Source: Saprospirales bacterium (GTDB taxonomy: Bacteria; Bacteroidota; Bacteroidia; Chitinophagales; JADIYW01). From it: a DNA stretch of 64,000 nt. Both the position numbers and the translations under genes were made by a program. Location of the stretch: positions 1-64,000 of the forward strand of contig JADJSS010000014.1 in assembly GCA_016711605.1 (NCBI GenBank), written 5' to 3'. The notes under the pieces are model-generated. The model was not told where the DNA came from, did not search any database, and worked only from the letters and a program-made list of their open reading frames with translations. The first letter of the stretch is position 1; each line of letters opens with the position of its first letter. Shown here piece by piece: positions 8,632 to 16,879 of the stretch.

Positions 8632-9399
8632 TTATTTCATCGCTTTTATAATAGTCGAAAAATCATCTACTTTTAGTGATGCACCGCCAACTAACGCACC
8701 ATCAATATCTGCACATGTAAACAATTCAGCTGCGTTGGCTGCGTTTACACTTCCACCATAAAGTATAGACATTTCTTTTGCAGTTTCACCATTGAATTTA
8801 GCAGAAACCTGTTCGCGAATAAACGCGTGCATTTCCTGTGCTTGTGCTGGTGATGCTGTAACACCAGTGCCAATTGCCCAAATTGGTTCGTAAGCAATCA
8901 CGCAATTTTTAATATCGTTTTCGTTTACTTTAAAAATCGCATTTTCTAATTGTTCTTTCACAAACTCGAAATGTTTGTTGTTATCGCGCGTTTCCAATGT
9001 TTCGCCAACGCAAAAAATTGGAATCAAATTATGGTTTTGTGCCTGGTTTATTTTCAGCAATAATTGTTCATCTGTTTCTTTAAAATATTGTCGGCGTTCG
9101 CTATGTCCGATGATAACATATTCAACATATAACGAAGCAATAATTTCTGCAGAAACTTCGCCTGTATAAGCACCTTTTTCAAATTCACTGCAATTTTGTG
9201 CAGCAGCAACTAAGTTTGGAAATTTGGCAAACATAGAAGCGCAATAATGTATGTACGGAAACGGTGACGCTACGACAACGATTTTATTTTCAGACAACCC
9301 AAAATCGCTGTAGTTTGCGATTAAGCCATTTACAATTGTAACTGCTTCGTCTTTTGTTGCATTCATTTTCCAGTTTCCTGCAATTATTTTTTTTCTCAT
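8632..9399 (-). CDS. tpiA: Triosephosphate isomerase
   Basis: 255 residues, full length. Interconverts dihydroxyacetone phosphate and glyceraldehyde 3-phosphate in glycolysis. The catalytic residues are visible: Lys in GNWKMN near the N-terminus, His in IIGHSERR, and Glu in AYEPIWAIGTG. The phosphate-binding loops LYGGSVN and VGGASL close the barrel. It is the first gene of a likely tpiA-prmA-1611-residue protein transcript and has a good Bacteroidota promoter upstream. Confidence 0.97.
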   Translation of the reverse strand: MRKKIIAGNWKMNATKDEAVTIVNGLIANYSDFGLSENKIVVVASPFPYIHYCASMFAKFPNLVAAAQNCSEFEKGAYTGEVSAEIIASLYVEYVIIGHSERRQYFKETDEQLLLKINQAQNHNLIPIFCVGETLETRDNNKHFEFVKEQLENAIFKVNENDIKNCVIAYEPIWAIGTGVTASPAQAQEMHAFIREQVSAKFNGETAKEMSILYGGSVNAANAAELFTCADIDGALVGGASLKVDDFSTIIKAMK

Positions 9400-9419
9400 A
9401 TTTTTGATTTTATTTCACG

Positions 9420-9447
9420 CAAAGGTATTAAGACGCTGCATTTTCAA
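9420..9447 (-). promoter_or_regulatory. Promoter of tpiA
   Basis: On the minus strand the -7 box TACCTTTG (9427-9420) fits the Bacteroidota consensus TAnnTTTG. A TTG -33 element lies 17 bases upstream. The box is 21 bases before the tpiA start codon. Confidence 0.6.
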
Positions 9448-9454
9448 TGAATGA

Positions 9455-10633
9455 TTATTTGTTTCTATTATCAAAAATGTATTTCAAAATATTTTTATCG
9501 ATTTCCGATAATTTAATTTGTCTGCGTTCCATCACGCGTTGTGCTACTTCGTATGCTTTTTCCAACTGAAAGACATCCGAGTTGCCCCAAGAAAAATCAG
9601 GAACAAACTTTGGTGGAAATCCAGCATCAATCACGTTTGCACACACGCCAACCACAGTGCCTGTGTTGAACTGTGTGTTGATGGCTGCTTTCGCATGGTC
9701 ACCCATAATTAAACCGCAAAATTGCAAATTCGTATTGATGTATTTTTTTTCAGGATACGACCACGCGCTCACTTTTCCGTAATTATTTTTAAGGTTTGAA
9801 TTATTCGTATCAGCACCTAAATTGCACCACTCACCTATTACTGAATTGCCTAAAAAACCATCGTGTCCTTTATTAGAATATCCGAAAATTACTGAGTTAG
9901 AAACTTCACCACCAACTTTAGAATATTTGCCGATTGTAGTATCACCATAAATTTTTGCCTGCATTTTTAAACTTGCATGTTCGCCTAAAGCAAATGGACC
10001 GCGAACGGTGCAACCTTCCATAATTTCGCTGTCTTTTCCTAAATAAATAGGTCCATCTTTTGCATTTAAAACAGAACATTCACAACTTACACCATCTTCT
10101 ACATAAATCTCATTTCCAAGTAAAGTGTTAGTTGATGATAATTTTTCTGGATTTGGTTTTAATCCTAAAAGCAGAATATCATTTTTTATTTCTTGTCCAT
10201 TCCACGAAAAAATATTCCACGGATTGGATAGAATTTGAAGATTTGATATGGTGGCAATTTGAAAATTGAGTTGATTAAATGCTGTTGCAAAATTATTTAT
10301 AGAATTAATTTGTTGATTTGTTTGAAATGCAATTGTGGTTTCATTAATCATCAACGCAGTTTCTGATTTTAATGATTTAATTTCTTCTACAAGTTGAATG
10401 GTAGGTAGCACATTTGCGTTAATAAAAACTGTGTTTTCATTTTGGTTAAATGAATATTTTGGTTGTAAATAATCCTGAGTTAAAACATCAGTTTTAATAT
10501 TGAGATATTTTTCCCATTTTTCTTTTATGGTTAAAATACCAATTCTGATATCGGCAACGGCTCGCGTGGCAGTAAGTGGCAACAAGTGATTTCGTTGATT
10601 GCCATCGAAAAGGACAATATGTTGAATAGACAT
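9455..10633 (-). CDS. GlmU-like sugar nucleotidyltransferase with beta-helix domain
   Basis: 392 residues from the ATG at 10633. That start is preferred over one 24 bases earlier because the extra residues would be encoded by the rpmE terminator stem. The N-terminal half (HIVLFDGNQRNHLLPLTATR) fits the putative sugar nucleotidyltransferase family found in Bacteroidota. The second half has left-handed beta-helix hexapeptides (..GEHASLKMQAKIYGDTT.., ..IGKYSKVGGEVSNSVI..), as in GlmU and other acyltransferases. It probably acts on a sugar phosphate for envelope or nucleotide-sugar synthesis. The substrate cannot be deduced, and the separate canonical glmU is not in this window. Confidence 0.78.
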   Translation of the reverse strand: MSIQHIVLFDGNQRNHLLPLTATRAVADIRIGILTIKEKWEKYLNIKTDVLTQDYLQPKYSFNQNENTVFINANVLPTIQLVEEIKSLKSETALMINETTIAFQTNQQINSINNFATAFNQLNFQIATISNLQILSNPWNIFSWNGQEIKNDILLLGLKPNPEKLSSTNTLLGNEIYVEDGVSCECSVLNAKDGPIYLGKDSEIMEGCTVRGPFALGEHASLKMQAKIYGDTTIGKYSKVGGEVSNSVIFGYSNKGHDGFLGNSVIGEWCNLGADTNNSNLKNNYGKVSAWSYPEKKYINTNLQFCGLIMGDHAKAAINTQFNTGTVVGVCANVIDAGFPPKFVPDFSWGNSDVFQLEKAYEVAQRVMERRQIKLSEIDKNILKYIFDNRNK

Positions 10634-10647
10634 GTTGTAAAAATAAA

Positions 10648-10674
10648 AAAGTCGCAACGTAAAGTTGCGACTTT
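10648..10674 (-). terminator. Intrinsic terminator of rpmE
   Basis: A perfect 11-bp stem (AAAGTCGCAAC and GTTGCGACTTT) with a 5-base loop. On the minus strand it is followed by T-rich sequence, 28 bases past the rpmE stop. Confidence 0.8.
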
Positions 10675-10702
10675 GATAAAATATCTTTGAAAATAATCTG
10701 AA

Positions 10703-10951
10703 TTATTTTTTTGCGTATTTTTTGTTGAATTTATCGATACGACCAGCTGTATCCAGTAATTTTTGTTTACCGGTGTAGTACGGATGAGACATATTAGAAA
10801 CCTCTAATTTCACTAATGGATATTCGTTACCGTCTTCCCATTTGATAGTATCGCGTGTATTTGCACATGATTTTCCTAAAAACATGTGGTCACAAGAAAA
10901 ATCTTTAAAAATAACAAATCTGTATTCTTTTGGATGGATATCTGCTCTCAT
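10703..10951 (-). CDS. rpmE: 50S ribosomal protein L31, type B
   Basis: 82 residues from the ATG at 10951 (MRADIHPKEYRFVIFKD). An upstream in-frame ATG would add 13 residues but lies across the promoter. The paired cysteines of zinc-binding type A L31 are missing, and the sequence carries the C-terminal SHPYYTGKQKLLDTAGRIDK block, so this is the zinc-independent type B form usual in Bacteroidota. It is a monocistronic gene with its own promoter and terminator. Confidence 0.95.
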   Translation of the reverse strand: MRADIHPKEYRFVIFKDFSCDHMFLGKSCANTRDTIKWEDGNEYPLVKLEVSNMSHPYYTGKQKLLDTAGRIDKFNKKYAKK

Positions 10952-10979
10952 TTTATATTTTGATTTAATTTTAAGACTG

Positions 10980-10987
10980 CAAAGATA
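10980..10987 (-). promoter_or_regulatory. -7 box of the rpmE promoter
   Basis: TATCTTTG on the minus strand is an exact match to TAnnTTTG, 29 bases before the rpmE start. The region upstream consists of repeated AATTTGAA octamers (about 10992-11027), and no clear -33 TTG stands out. Confidence 0.6.
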
Positions 10988-11074
10988 CAAATTAATTTGA
11001 AAATGTGTTAATTTGAAAATTTGAAAATGGCAATATTTAACAATTTATGTACAATATTTTTTAAAATCACGTTA

Positions 11075-12049
11075 CTACTTGACGGTAATTTTGAGTGCGC
11101 CGCTCGTTTTCATGGTTGAAGTTAGCGATACATTTTGAATTTTTTTACCATCTTTAATCGTAATAGAAGCAGTATTTGGTGGTTCTTTTCCTAAATTAAT
11201 AGCATCTAAAACCAAATAATTTTTTTCTTTTTCTAGATGAATCGAAATCGATTTTTTAACTTTTGTCAGCAATTGATTTTGCAAAATTGGTTTTTTGTTG
11301 ATATACAAATTTATAGAATCGCCATCTTCCGTATATCTGTCCCAGTATTCTATCACAATATCTGGACTGCTTACTTCGATTTCGTCTTTTACATAAACAG
11401 GTCTCATTTTTACTTCTTCAAACGTATCTACAATAGGCGCGCGATCTTCATTTTTTGCAGTAATTTGTGTCTCGGTTTTTTGTTCAATTAATTTTGGTTT
11501 AATAGTAGTATCGTTTTTTGTTGAAGCAACATAAATTGGACGTTTTAATTTTTCTTCATAATTTTTCCAATTTTCATCAAACTCAGCAGTCATATCACTA
11601 TACATTACTTTTCTTAAATAAGAAGAACGCAAACACGTAAACATATCTTTTTGGATGAAACGAACTTTACAATCATTCTTTTTTACTTCTGTTTGCAGCC
11701 AAGTATCGGTAAATGTTAATTCATTTTCATCTTCATTTAAATCCCAAACACCATTTAAACAATCAATCCAATTGTTTCCACCATTTTCTTTCATTAAAAA
11801 AATTGCTGTAATTTCTAGATACCGTTTTTTGCAAATATTTCCACTAATTTGGTATTGACCGTAGTATTCACCGTCTGTAATTTTTAATTGTGCGGAAAAA
11901 ATATCGCCTGGCATTTTTTGCAATTCCATTTCCACATCATAAGAGTTATGAATATATTGTATAAACGTACCGAACCATTTTCCCTCAATATCTTGAGAAA
12001 ATGAAGAAAATGTGCCGAATAAAAATAAAAACAGAAATAATTTTTTCAC
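11075..12049 (-). CDS. Exported two-domain protein of unknown function
   Basis: 324 residues. The signal peptide ends at SFSQ (about residue 19). The N-terminal domain begins DIEGKWFGTF, a lipocalin-like GxW start, and contains ITGEYYGQYQ-type strands. A linker rich in Lys, Thr and Glu (about 165-220) leads to a C-terminal beta domain with DGDSINLYINKKPILQNQ and NLGKEPPNTASITIKDG. That C-terminal pattern recurs in Bacteroidota exported proteins, often attached to OmpA-like domains. The function is not known. It is a single gene with no terminator visible. Confidence 0.65.
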   Translation of the reverse strand: MKKLFLFLFLFGTFSSFSQDIEGKWFGTFIQYIHNSYDVEMELQKMPGDIFSAQLKITDGEYYGQYQISGNICKKRYLEITAIFLMKENGGNNWIDCLNGVWDLNEDENELTFTDTWLQTEVKKNDCKVRFIQKDMFTCLRSSYLRKVMYSDMTAEFDENWKNYEEKLKRPIYVASTKNDTTIKPKLIEQKTETQITAKNEDRAPIVDTFEEVKMRPVYVKDEIEVSSPDIVIEYWDRYTEDGDSINLYINKKPILQNQLLTKVKKSISIHLEKEKNYLVLDAINLGKEPPNTASITIKDGKKIQNVSLTSTMKTSGALKITVK

Positions 12050-12172
12050 GATTGCAAAGTAATTGAATTAGACATTGTCTATCAAATCATTTGCCAAACA
12101 TTGTGTTGATAAAGGTTATTGGATGATTGTCCATTAGGAATTGGGAAATTAGTCATTAGATAATTAATACTA

Positions 12173-12207
12173 ACTAATGACCAATGACTATTGACTATTG
12201 ACTACTA
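12173..12207. repeat. 7-bp-period array at the end of engB
   Basis: Five heptamers: ACTAATG, ACCAATG, ACTATTG, ACTATTG, ACTACTA. A more degraded stretch of the same type precedes it (about 12120-12170). The engB stop codon (12195-12197) and its last residues, SSQ, are encoded inside the array. Confidence 0.8.
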
Positions 12208-12791
12208 TTTTTCGTTTGCTTAATGTATTCCATAATTTCATTTCCACCTCTATTTTTTTCAGAAGAAGTTAAGAAAAAAGGTGGCAAGCCTTCCCAATTT
12301 TCGAGCATTTTAGCTTTGAAGTTTTTAATATTTTTTTGTACTTGCAATGCTTTTTCTTTATCAGATTTAGTGAAAACAATAGCAAACTGAATGCGATTTT
12401 GTCCAAGCCAATCAATAAATTCTAAATCTATTTTCTGTGGCGAAATGCTACTGTCTATTAATAAGAAAACAGTAACCAATTGTTCTCTTTTTGAAATATA
12501 GTAACGAATCATTTTATCAAAAACAGCACGTGTTGTTTTAGATAATTTTGCATAACCGTAACCAGGCAAATCGACTAAATGCCAATTTTCATCAATTAAA
12601 AAAAAATTAAGCATCTGCGTTTTTCCTGGCGTTTTCGATACTTTTGCGAGTTCTTTTCTATTCGTTAACAGATTAATTAGTGAAGATTTGCCAACATTAC
12701 TTCTACCAATAAAGGCAAACTCAGGCAATTCTGACTGCGGACAATCGTCTGTTTTTGGAAATGAACCAATAAATTTTGCTGATTGAATCAA
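12195..12791 (-). CDS. engB: Ribosome biogenesis GTPase EngB/YsxC
   Basis: 198 residues. An essential GTPase of the TrmE-Era-EngA-EngB-Septin group, needed for 50S subunit assembly. All GTP-binding motifs are present: G1 GRSNVGKSS, G2 region TPGKTQ, G3 DLPGYGYA, G4 TKSDK and G5 TSSEK. It is divergent from ubiE/menG, with about 170 bases between them. The C-terminal end runs into a 7-bp repeat array, so the last few residues are probably a recent change without function. Confidence 0.95.
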   Translation of the reverse strand: MIQSAKFIGSFPKTDDCPQSELPEFAFIGRSNVGKSSLINLLTNRKELAKVSKTPGKTQMLNFFLIDENWHLVDLPGYGYAKLSKTTRAVFDKMIRYYISKREQLVTVFLLIDSSISPQKIDLEFIDWLGQNRIQFAIVFTKSDKEKALQVQKNIKNFKAKMLENWEGLPPFFLTSSEKNRGGNEIMEYIKQTKNSSQ

Positions 12792-12826
12792 TTTTAGTGT
12801 TATTTAATACAAAGATGAATACAATT

Positions 12827-12859
12827 TTTGATAGAATGGTTGTTATTTTTTTACTTTTG
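12827..12859 (+). promoter_or_regulatory. Promoter of menG/ubiE-porT
   Basis: -33 element TTTG (12827-12830), a 21-base spacer, and -7 box TACTTTTG (12852-12859), matching the Bacteroidota consensus. The leader is about 95 bases and consists largely of two 7-bp repeat arrays. Confidence 0.5.
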
Positions 12860-12870
12860 TGTGAAACTAG

Positions 12871-12956
12871 TAATAAGTGATAAGTAATAAGTAATAAGAT
12901 TTTTAAAACTTTTTTTGAATTTTTGACTTTATACTTACAATTTAAAACTTACAACT
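12871..12956. repeat. Two 7-bp-period arrays in the ubiE leader
   Basis: At 12871-12898: TAATAAG, TGATAAG, TAATAAG, TAATAAG. At 12936-12956: TTACAAT, TTAAAAC, TTACAAC, ending 3 bases before the ubiE ATG. They therefore form most of the 5' untranslated region. Confidence 0.8.
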
Positions 12957-12959
12957 ACC

Positions 12960-13676
12960 ATGGGCACACCTTTAACACCATATAATACTTCAGACAGCAA
13001 AAAAGAGCAAGTAGCTACCATGTTTAATAATGTGGCTGGCACTTACGATTTCTTAAATCATTTTTTTTCATTAGGAATTGATAAACTTTGGCGTAGAAAA
13101 TTGGTAAAACTAATTGGCAAATCAAATCCGAAACTAATTTTAGATGTTGCAACTGGTACAGCTGATTTGGCAATTGCAGAATCAAAATTAAATCCTGAAA
13201 AAATTATTGGCGTAGATATTTCTGAAAAAATGTTGGAGGTTGGTCGCGAAAAGATAAAAAAATATCCATGTATTGAATTGCAATTAGGTGACAGTGAAAA
13301 TTTACAATTTGAAAACGATACATTTGATGCTGTTTCCGTTTCATTTGGTGTGCGTAATTTTGAAAATGTAATTGCTGGATTAACTGAAATGAGACGCGTA
13401 TTAAAACCAGAAGGAAAAATTTTTATTTTAGAATTTTCGAAACCAAAAAATTGGTTCATACAAAAAATATACTATTTTTATTTTTGTACTGTTTTACCTT
13501 TTATTGGCAAAATGGTATCAAAAGATGCAAGTGCTTACACGTATTTACCAGAATCTGTGAAAATATTTCCAGATGGCAAAAAATTTGTAGAGTTAATGCA
13601 ATATGTTGGATTTAAAAATATCGAATGCAAACCTTTAACTTTTGGTATCAGTACCATTTATATAGCAAAAAAATAA
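12960..13676 (+). CDS. menG: Demethylmenaquinone methyltransferase
   Basis: 238 residues of the UbiE/MenG family. Performs the last C-methylation of menaquinone using SAM. It has the family N-terminus (..VATMFNNVAGTYDFLNHFF), the SAM motif LDVATGTADLAIA, and the second signature FGVRNFENVIAGLTEMRRVL. Bacteroidota respire with menaquinone, so the menaquinone role is preferred over ubiquinone; the gene is often labelled ubiE. Its 3' end overlaps the start of porT by 52 bases, so the two are co-transcribed and probably translationally coupled. Confidence 0.95.
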   Translation: MGTPLTPYNTSDSKKEQVATMFNNVAGTYDFLNHFFSLGIDKLWRRKLVKLIGKSNPKLILDVATGTADLAIAESKLNPEKIIGVDISEKMLEVGREKIKKYPCIELQLGDSENLQFENDTFDAVSVSFGVRNFENVIAGLTEMRRVLKPEGKIFILEFSKPKNWFIQKIYYFYFCTVLPFIGKMVSKDASAYTYLPESVKIFPDGKKFVELMQYVGFKNIECKPLTFGISTIYIAKK

Positions 13677-14356
13677 TTTCACTATTATTATTTTGTTTGT
13701 TGTGCACGTGCAGTTTTGCGCAACGCAACGTAATGGAAAATGATTTAAAATTTGCCAGAAAACCATATCACTTTGGCATTCATTTAGCAGCTAATTTCGG
13801 AGATTTAAAAGTAAAACACAATGCTGCATTTGCAATGAGTGACAGTATTTTATCTATAAAATCTAAATATGGAATTGGCTTTGAAATTGGCGCAGTTATT
13901 AGCTATCATATCAATAAATATTTTGAATTCAGAACAGTTCCAAGTTTTGCATTTAATAATAAAAATCTGATTTATCAATTTTCAGACTTATCGAATGCTG
14001 ACAAGAAGTCTCTTCCACAAATTTATTTTGATTTGCCATTTGAAATTAAATTTAAATCAGAGCCGTTAAAAGATATAAAAATTTATGCATTGGCTGGCAT
14101 CAAATATGGCTATGATATTGGTGCCAATTTTAAAGACAGAAAGAAAGACAATATGCCACATCAGCTTCAACATGACTTCGGTGTTAATTACGGAGTTGGC
14201 ATAGAAATACATTTTCCGTTATTTATTTTAGCACCTGAATTTAAAGTATTTAATTCGGTATTGAATATTCATAAAAAAGAAAATGGTGTTTACTCAAAAT
14301 ATATTGATGGTTTGCGCAACCGAACGTTTACGTTTTCAATAAATTTTGAAGGATAG
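13625..14356 (+). CDS. porT: Type IX secretion protein PorT family
   Basis: 243 residues from the ATG at 13625, which lies inside ubiE. This is the only ATG upstream of the hydrophobic signal (KKIISLLLFCLLCTCSFAQ, ending about residue 33), so the n-region is unusually long. The mature part is an outer-membrane beta-barrel with RKPYHFGIHLAANFGDLKV, PQIYFDLPFEIKFKSEPLK and a C-terminal RNRTFTFSINFEG. PorT is needed for the T9SS that exports proteins and gliding adhesins across the outer membrane. The ubiE-porT gene order is conserved in many Bacteroidota and supports the call. Confidence 0.88.
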   Translation: MQTFNFWYQYHLYSKKIISLLLFCLLCTCSFAQRNVMENDLKFARKPYHFGIHLAANFGDLKVKHNAAFAMSDSILSIKSKYGIGFEIGAVISYHINKYFEFRTVPSFAFNNKNLIYQFSDLSNADKKSLPQIYFDLPFEIKFKSEPLKDIKIYALAGIKYGYDIGANFKDRKKDNMPHQLQHDFGVNYGVGIEIHFPLFILAPEFKVFNSVLNIHKKENGVYSKYIDGLRNRTFTFSINFEG

Positions 14357-14364
14357 GTTTTATT

Positions 14365-14994
14365 CTATTTCAAACTATCTAATTTTTCTTTAATAGATAG
14401 TTTCACTGTATTCATTGCAATTTCAAAACTAACATTATTGTTTACAACAATATCGCAATGAGGTTTGTAAGGCAAAATAAATTTCTGGTACGATGGAAAA
14501 ACATGATGCTGATAACGATACAACACGTCTTCTAACGGATAATTTCTTTCAATTTGATCACGTTGAATTCTGCGAATTAATTTGATATGTTCATCAGCAT
14601 CAATGAAAATTTTAAAATCCATTAAGTTAGATACATCTAAAAAATGAAACACAAAAATGCCTTCAATAATTATAATAGGCGCAGGTTTATAGGTAATTAG
14701 TTTTGGTTCAGCCAACGGATTATTGTACACATATTCTTTTAATACAACATCTTCACCATTCAACAATTTCAACACATCATCGTGGTATTCCTGTTCTTTA
14801 AAAGATTCAGGTAAATCAAAATTCTTTTCACCAGTTTTGTCTGTAACTTGTTCTTCGCGCGGTTTATAATAATTATCTTGACTTAAAATACAAACTTGAT
14901 CTTTTGAAAAATTGTTTGCCAATTCTTTTACAAAAGTTGTTTTTCCGCTACCGCTACCGCCTGAAATTCCGATGATGAATGGTTTTTGTATCAT
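14365..14994 (-). CDS. udk: Uridine kinase
   Basis: 209 residues from the ATG at 14994; an ATG 24 bases further upstream adds eight non-conserved residues. Phosphorylates uridine and cytidine in pyrimidine salvage. The P-loop IGISGGSGSGKTTF is at the N-terminus, QDNYYKP follows, and the base-binding and lid regions (EGIFVFHFL, RRIQRDQIERNYPLEDVL) match the family. It converges on porT with only 8 bases between stop codons and is divergent from folD. A TAGTTTTG -7 box lies at 15023-15016. Confidence 0.94.
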   Translation of the reverse strand: MIQKPFIIGISGGSGSGKTTFVKELANNFSKDQVCILSQDNYYKPREEQVTDKTGEKNFDLPESFKEQEYHDDVLKLLNGEDVVLKEYVYNNPLAEPKLITYKPAPIIIIEGIFVFHFLDVSNLMDFKIFIDADEHIKLIRRIQRDQIERNYPLEDVLYRYQHHVFPSYQKFILPYKPHCDIVVNNNVSFEIAMNTVKLSIKEKLDSLK

Positions 14995-15067
14995 GATGTT
15001 TATAAAAAAGTTTGTCAAAACTAATCAATCGAAATTATCTTACCTATTTTTAGTGAAAATTTTTACT

Positions 15068-15979
15068 ATGCAATTATTAGATGGCAAAAAATTAGCCACT
15101 GAAATCAAACTTGAAATCGCAGAAGAAGTACGAAAAATAAAAGCTGCTGGCAAAAAAATTCCGCATTTGGTTGCAGTGCTGGTTGGCGAAGATGGTGCCA
15201 GTCAAACGTATGTTGCTAGTAAAGTAAAATCGTGTGAAGAAGTTGGATTTAAATCAACATTATTCAAGCTAAAAAAAGATATTACCGAAAATGAATTACT
15301 GACTAAAATTAATTTATTGAATAATGATGATTCAGTTGATGGTTTTATAGTACAGTTGCCATTGCCAAAGCACATCAATGAAGAAAAAATTATGTTGGCA
15401 ATTGCACCGGAAAAAGATGTCGATGGTTTTCATCCTACGAATGTTGGCAGAATGACGTTGAATTTACCAAGCTATGTTTCAGCAACACCAAAAGGAATTT
15501 TAGAGATGCTGAACCGTTATAATATCGAAACAGAAGGTAAACATTGTGTGGTAATTGGTCGAAGTAACATTGTTGGCTTACCGATGAGCTTACTCATGCA
15601 ACGACGCAGCAAACCAGGCAATTGCACGGTTACTATTTGCCATAGCAAAACCAACGATTTAGCAAAATACACGTTACAAGCTGATATTATTATTGCTGCA
15701 TTAGGCAAGCCAAAATTTTTAACTGCTGATATGGTAAAAAAAGGTGCTGTGGTAATTGATGTTGGTATAACGCGTGTGGTTGATGCTTCTACAAAATCTG
15801 GTTTTAAATTATTAGGTGATGTTGACTTTGAGCATGTGCAAAAAAAATGCAGTTATATTTCGCCAGTTCCTGGTGGTGTTGGCTTGATGACAGTGGTTTC
15901 GCTTTTGCAAAATACGTTAAGTGCAGCGAAAGAAGAGTTTTATAAAAAAAGTATGAGTTTTGGATTGGATGAATTGTGA
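15068..15979 (+). CDS. folD: Methylenetetrahydrofolate dehydrogenase/cyclohydrolase
   Basis: 303 residues from the ATG at 15068; the longer open frame upstream is only the antisense of udk. A bifunctional enzyme that interconverts methylene-, methenyl- and formyl-tetrahydrofolate for purine and one-carbon supply. Signatures visible are VASKVKSCEEVG (catalytic Lys), GFIVQLPLPKH, PEKDVDGFHP, the NADP loop VIGRSNIVGLPM, and the C-terminal ISPVPGGVGLMTV. The gene is complete and monocistronic. Confidence 0.97.
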   Translation: MQLLDGKKLATEIKLEIAEEVRKIKAAGKKIPHLVAVLVGEDGASQTYVASKVKSCEEVGFKSTLFKLKKDITENELLTKINLLNNDDSVDGFIVQLPLPKHINEEKIMLAIAPEKDVDGFHPTNVGRMTLNLPSYVSATPKGILEMLNRYNIETEGKHCVVIGRSNIVGLPMSLLMQRRSKPGNCTVTICHSKTNDLAKYTLQADIIIAALGKPKFLTADMVKKGAVVIDVGITRVVDASTKSGFKLLGDVDFEHVQKKCSYISPVPGGVGLMTVVSLLQNTLSAAKEEFYKKSMSFGLDEL

Positions 15980-16030
15980 TTTTTTTCATGCAAAGTCGCA
16001 AAGAACTCAAAGTTAAAATTGGTGTAAATA

Positions 16031-16798
16031 TTATAACTCAGGATTTTTTACAATAAAAAACGGATTCAGTAAATTTTCACGATTGTATAAAAGTGGTTCG
16101 TTATTATCGAAACGTAACACTTCTGAACCAGCTTCTGTGGCAACAATTTGTCCAGCGCAAGTGTCCCATTCCATTGTTGGCCCGAGTCGTGGATATACAT
16201 CAGCTTTGCCTTCTGCTAACAAGCAAAATTTGAGTGAACTACCTGCTGCAACAAACTCAACGTTTGCGAATTTTGTTTTTTGCTGTTCCACATACGCTAA
16301 TAATTCTGGTGTTTGATGTGAGCGCGAACCAACAATTTTCAATACACCATCTTCTGCTAATCTTCTAATTTTTAGTTGTGTAGAATTCCCATTTTCTATT
16401 TTGTAGCTACCTTTATTTTTTTCAGCATAATAAGTAATGTTTTGTGCTGGCACGTGTACCACGCCAAGCACTGGAATTCCATATTCGACTAACGCAATAT
16501 TTACGGTGAACTCACCATTTTTTTTAATGAATTCTTTCGTGCCATCTAATGGATCAACGATCCAACATTTCGTCCAATTTTTACGTTCTGAAAAATCAAT
16601 TAGTTTATTTTCTTCTGAAATAATTGGAATAGAATTATTGATTGTTTTAAGTCCATTGATTATAATTTCATTGGCAGTTTTATCTGCTAAAGTAAGTGGT
16701 GAATCATCACTTTTTAGTTCAACTGTAAAATCCTGTTTATAAATTTCGAGAATGGCATTGCCTGCATTTATTGCTATTTCGATTATTTTATCTATCAT
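16031..16798 (-). CDS. cysQ: 3'(2'),5'-bisphosphate nucleotidase CysQ
   Basis: 255 residues of the inositol-monophosphatase superfamily. Removes the 3'-phosphate from PAP produced in sulfation and sulfate assimilation. The metal-binding motifs are seen: SEENK, WIVDPLDGTKEFIKKNGEFT and EWDTCAGQIVATEAG. It is the last gene of a minus-strand polysaccharide operon, 81 bases after rfbC. That position may mean that the surface polysaccharide is sulfated, but this is only inference. The gap to rfbC holds a 7-bp repeat array. Confidence 0.9.
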   Translation of the reverse strand: MIDKIIEIAINAGNAILEIYKQDFTVELKSDDSPLTLADKTANEIIINGLKTINNSIPIISEENKLIDFSERKNWTKCWIVDPLDGTKEFIKKNGEFTVNIALVEYGIPVLGVVHVPAQNITYYAEKNKGSYKIENGNSTQLKIRRLAEDGVLKIVGSRSHQTPELLAYVEQQKTKFANVEFVAAGSSLKFCLLAEGKADVYPRLGPTMEWDTCAGQIVATEAGSEVLRFDNNEPLLYNRENLLNPFFIVKNPEL

Positions 16799-16806
16799 TT
16801 TATATG

Positions 16807-16834
16807 TACAATTTAAGACTTACAATTTACGATA
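16807..16834. repeat. 7-bp-period array between rfbC and cysQ
   Basis: Four heptamers: TACAATT, TAAGACT, TACAATT, TACGATA. Two units (TACAATT and the TACGAT type) also occur in the array inside waaA, so the two loci share a unit sequence and not only a period. Confidence 0.8.
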
Positions 16835-16879
16835 TTGGAATGCGTAACATGTAAAAATATAATTTAGAATTTAAAAGAA

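Noticed and set aside
10634..10657. Earlier start of the GlmU-like protein (MRLFYFYN)
   Set aside because: These codons lie within the rpmE terminator stem; the conserved N-terminus begins at the ATG at 10633.
14912..15067. N-terminal extension of FolD
   Set aside because: It is the antisense of the udk P-loop region; FolD proteins start at MQLLDGKK or an equivalent.
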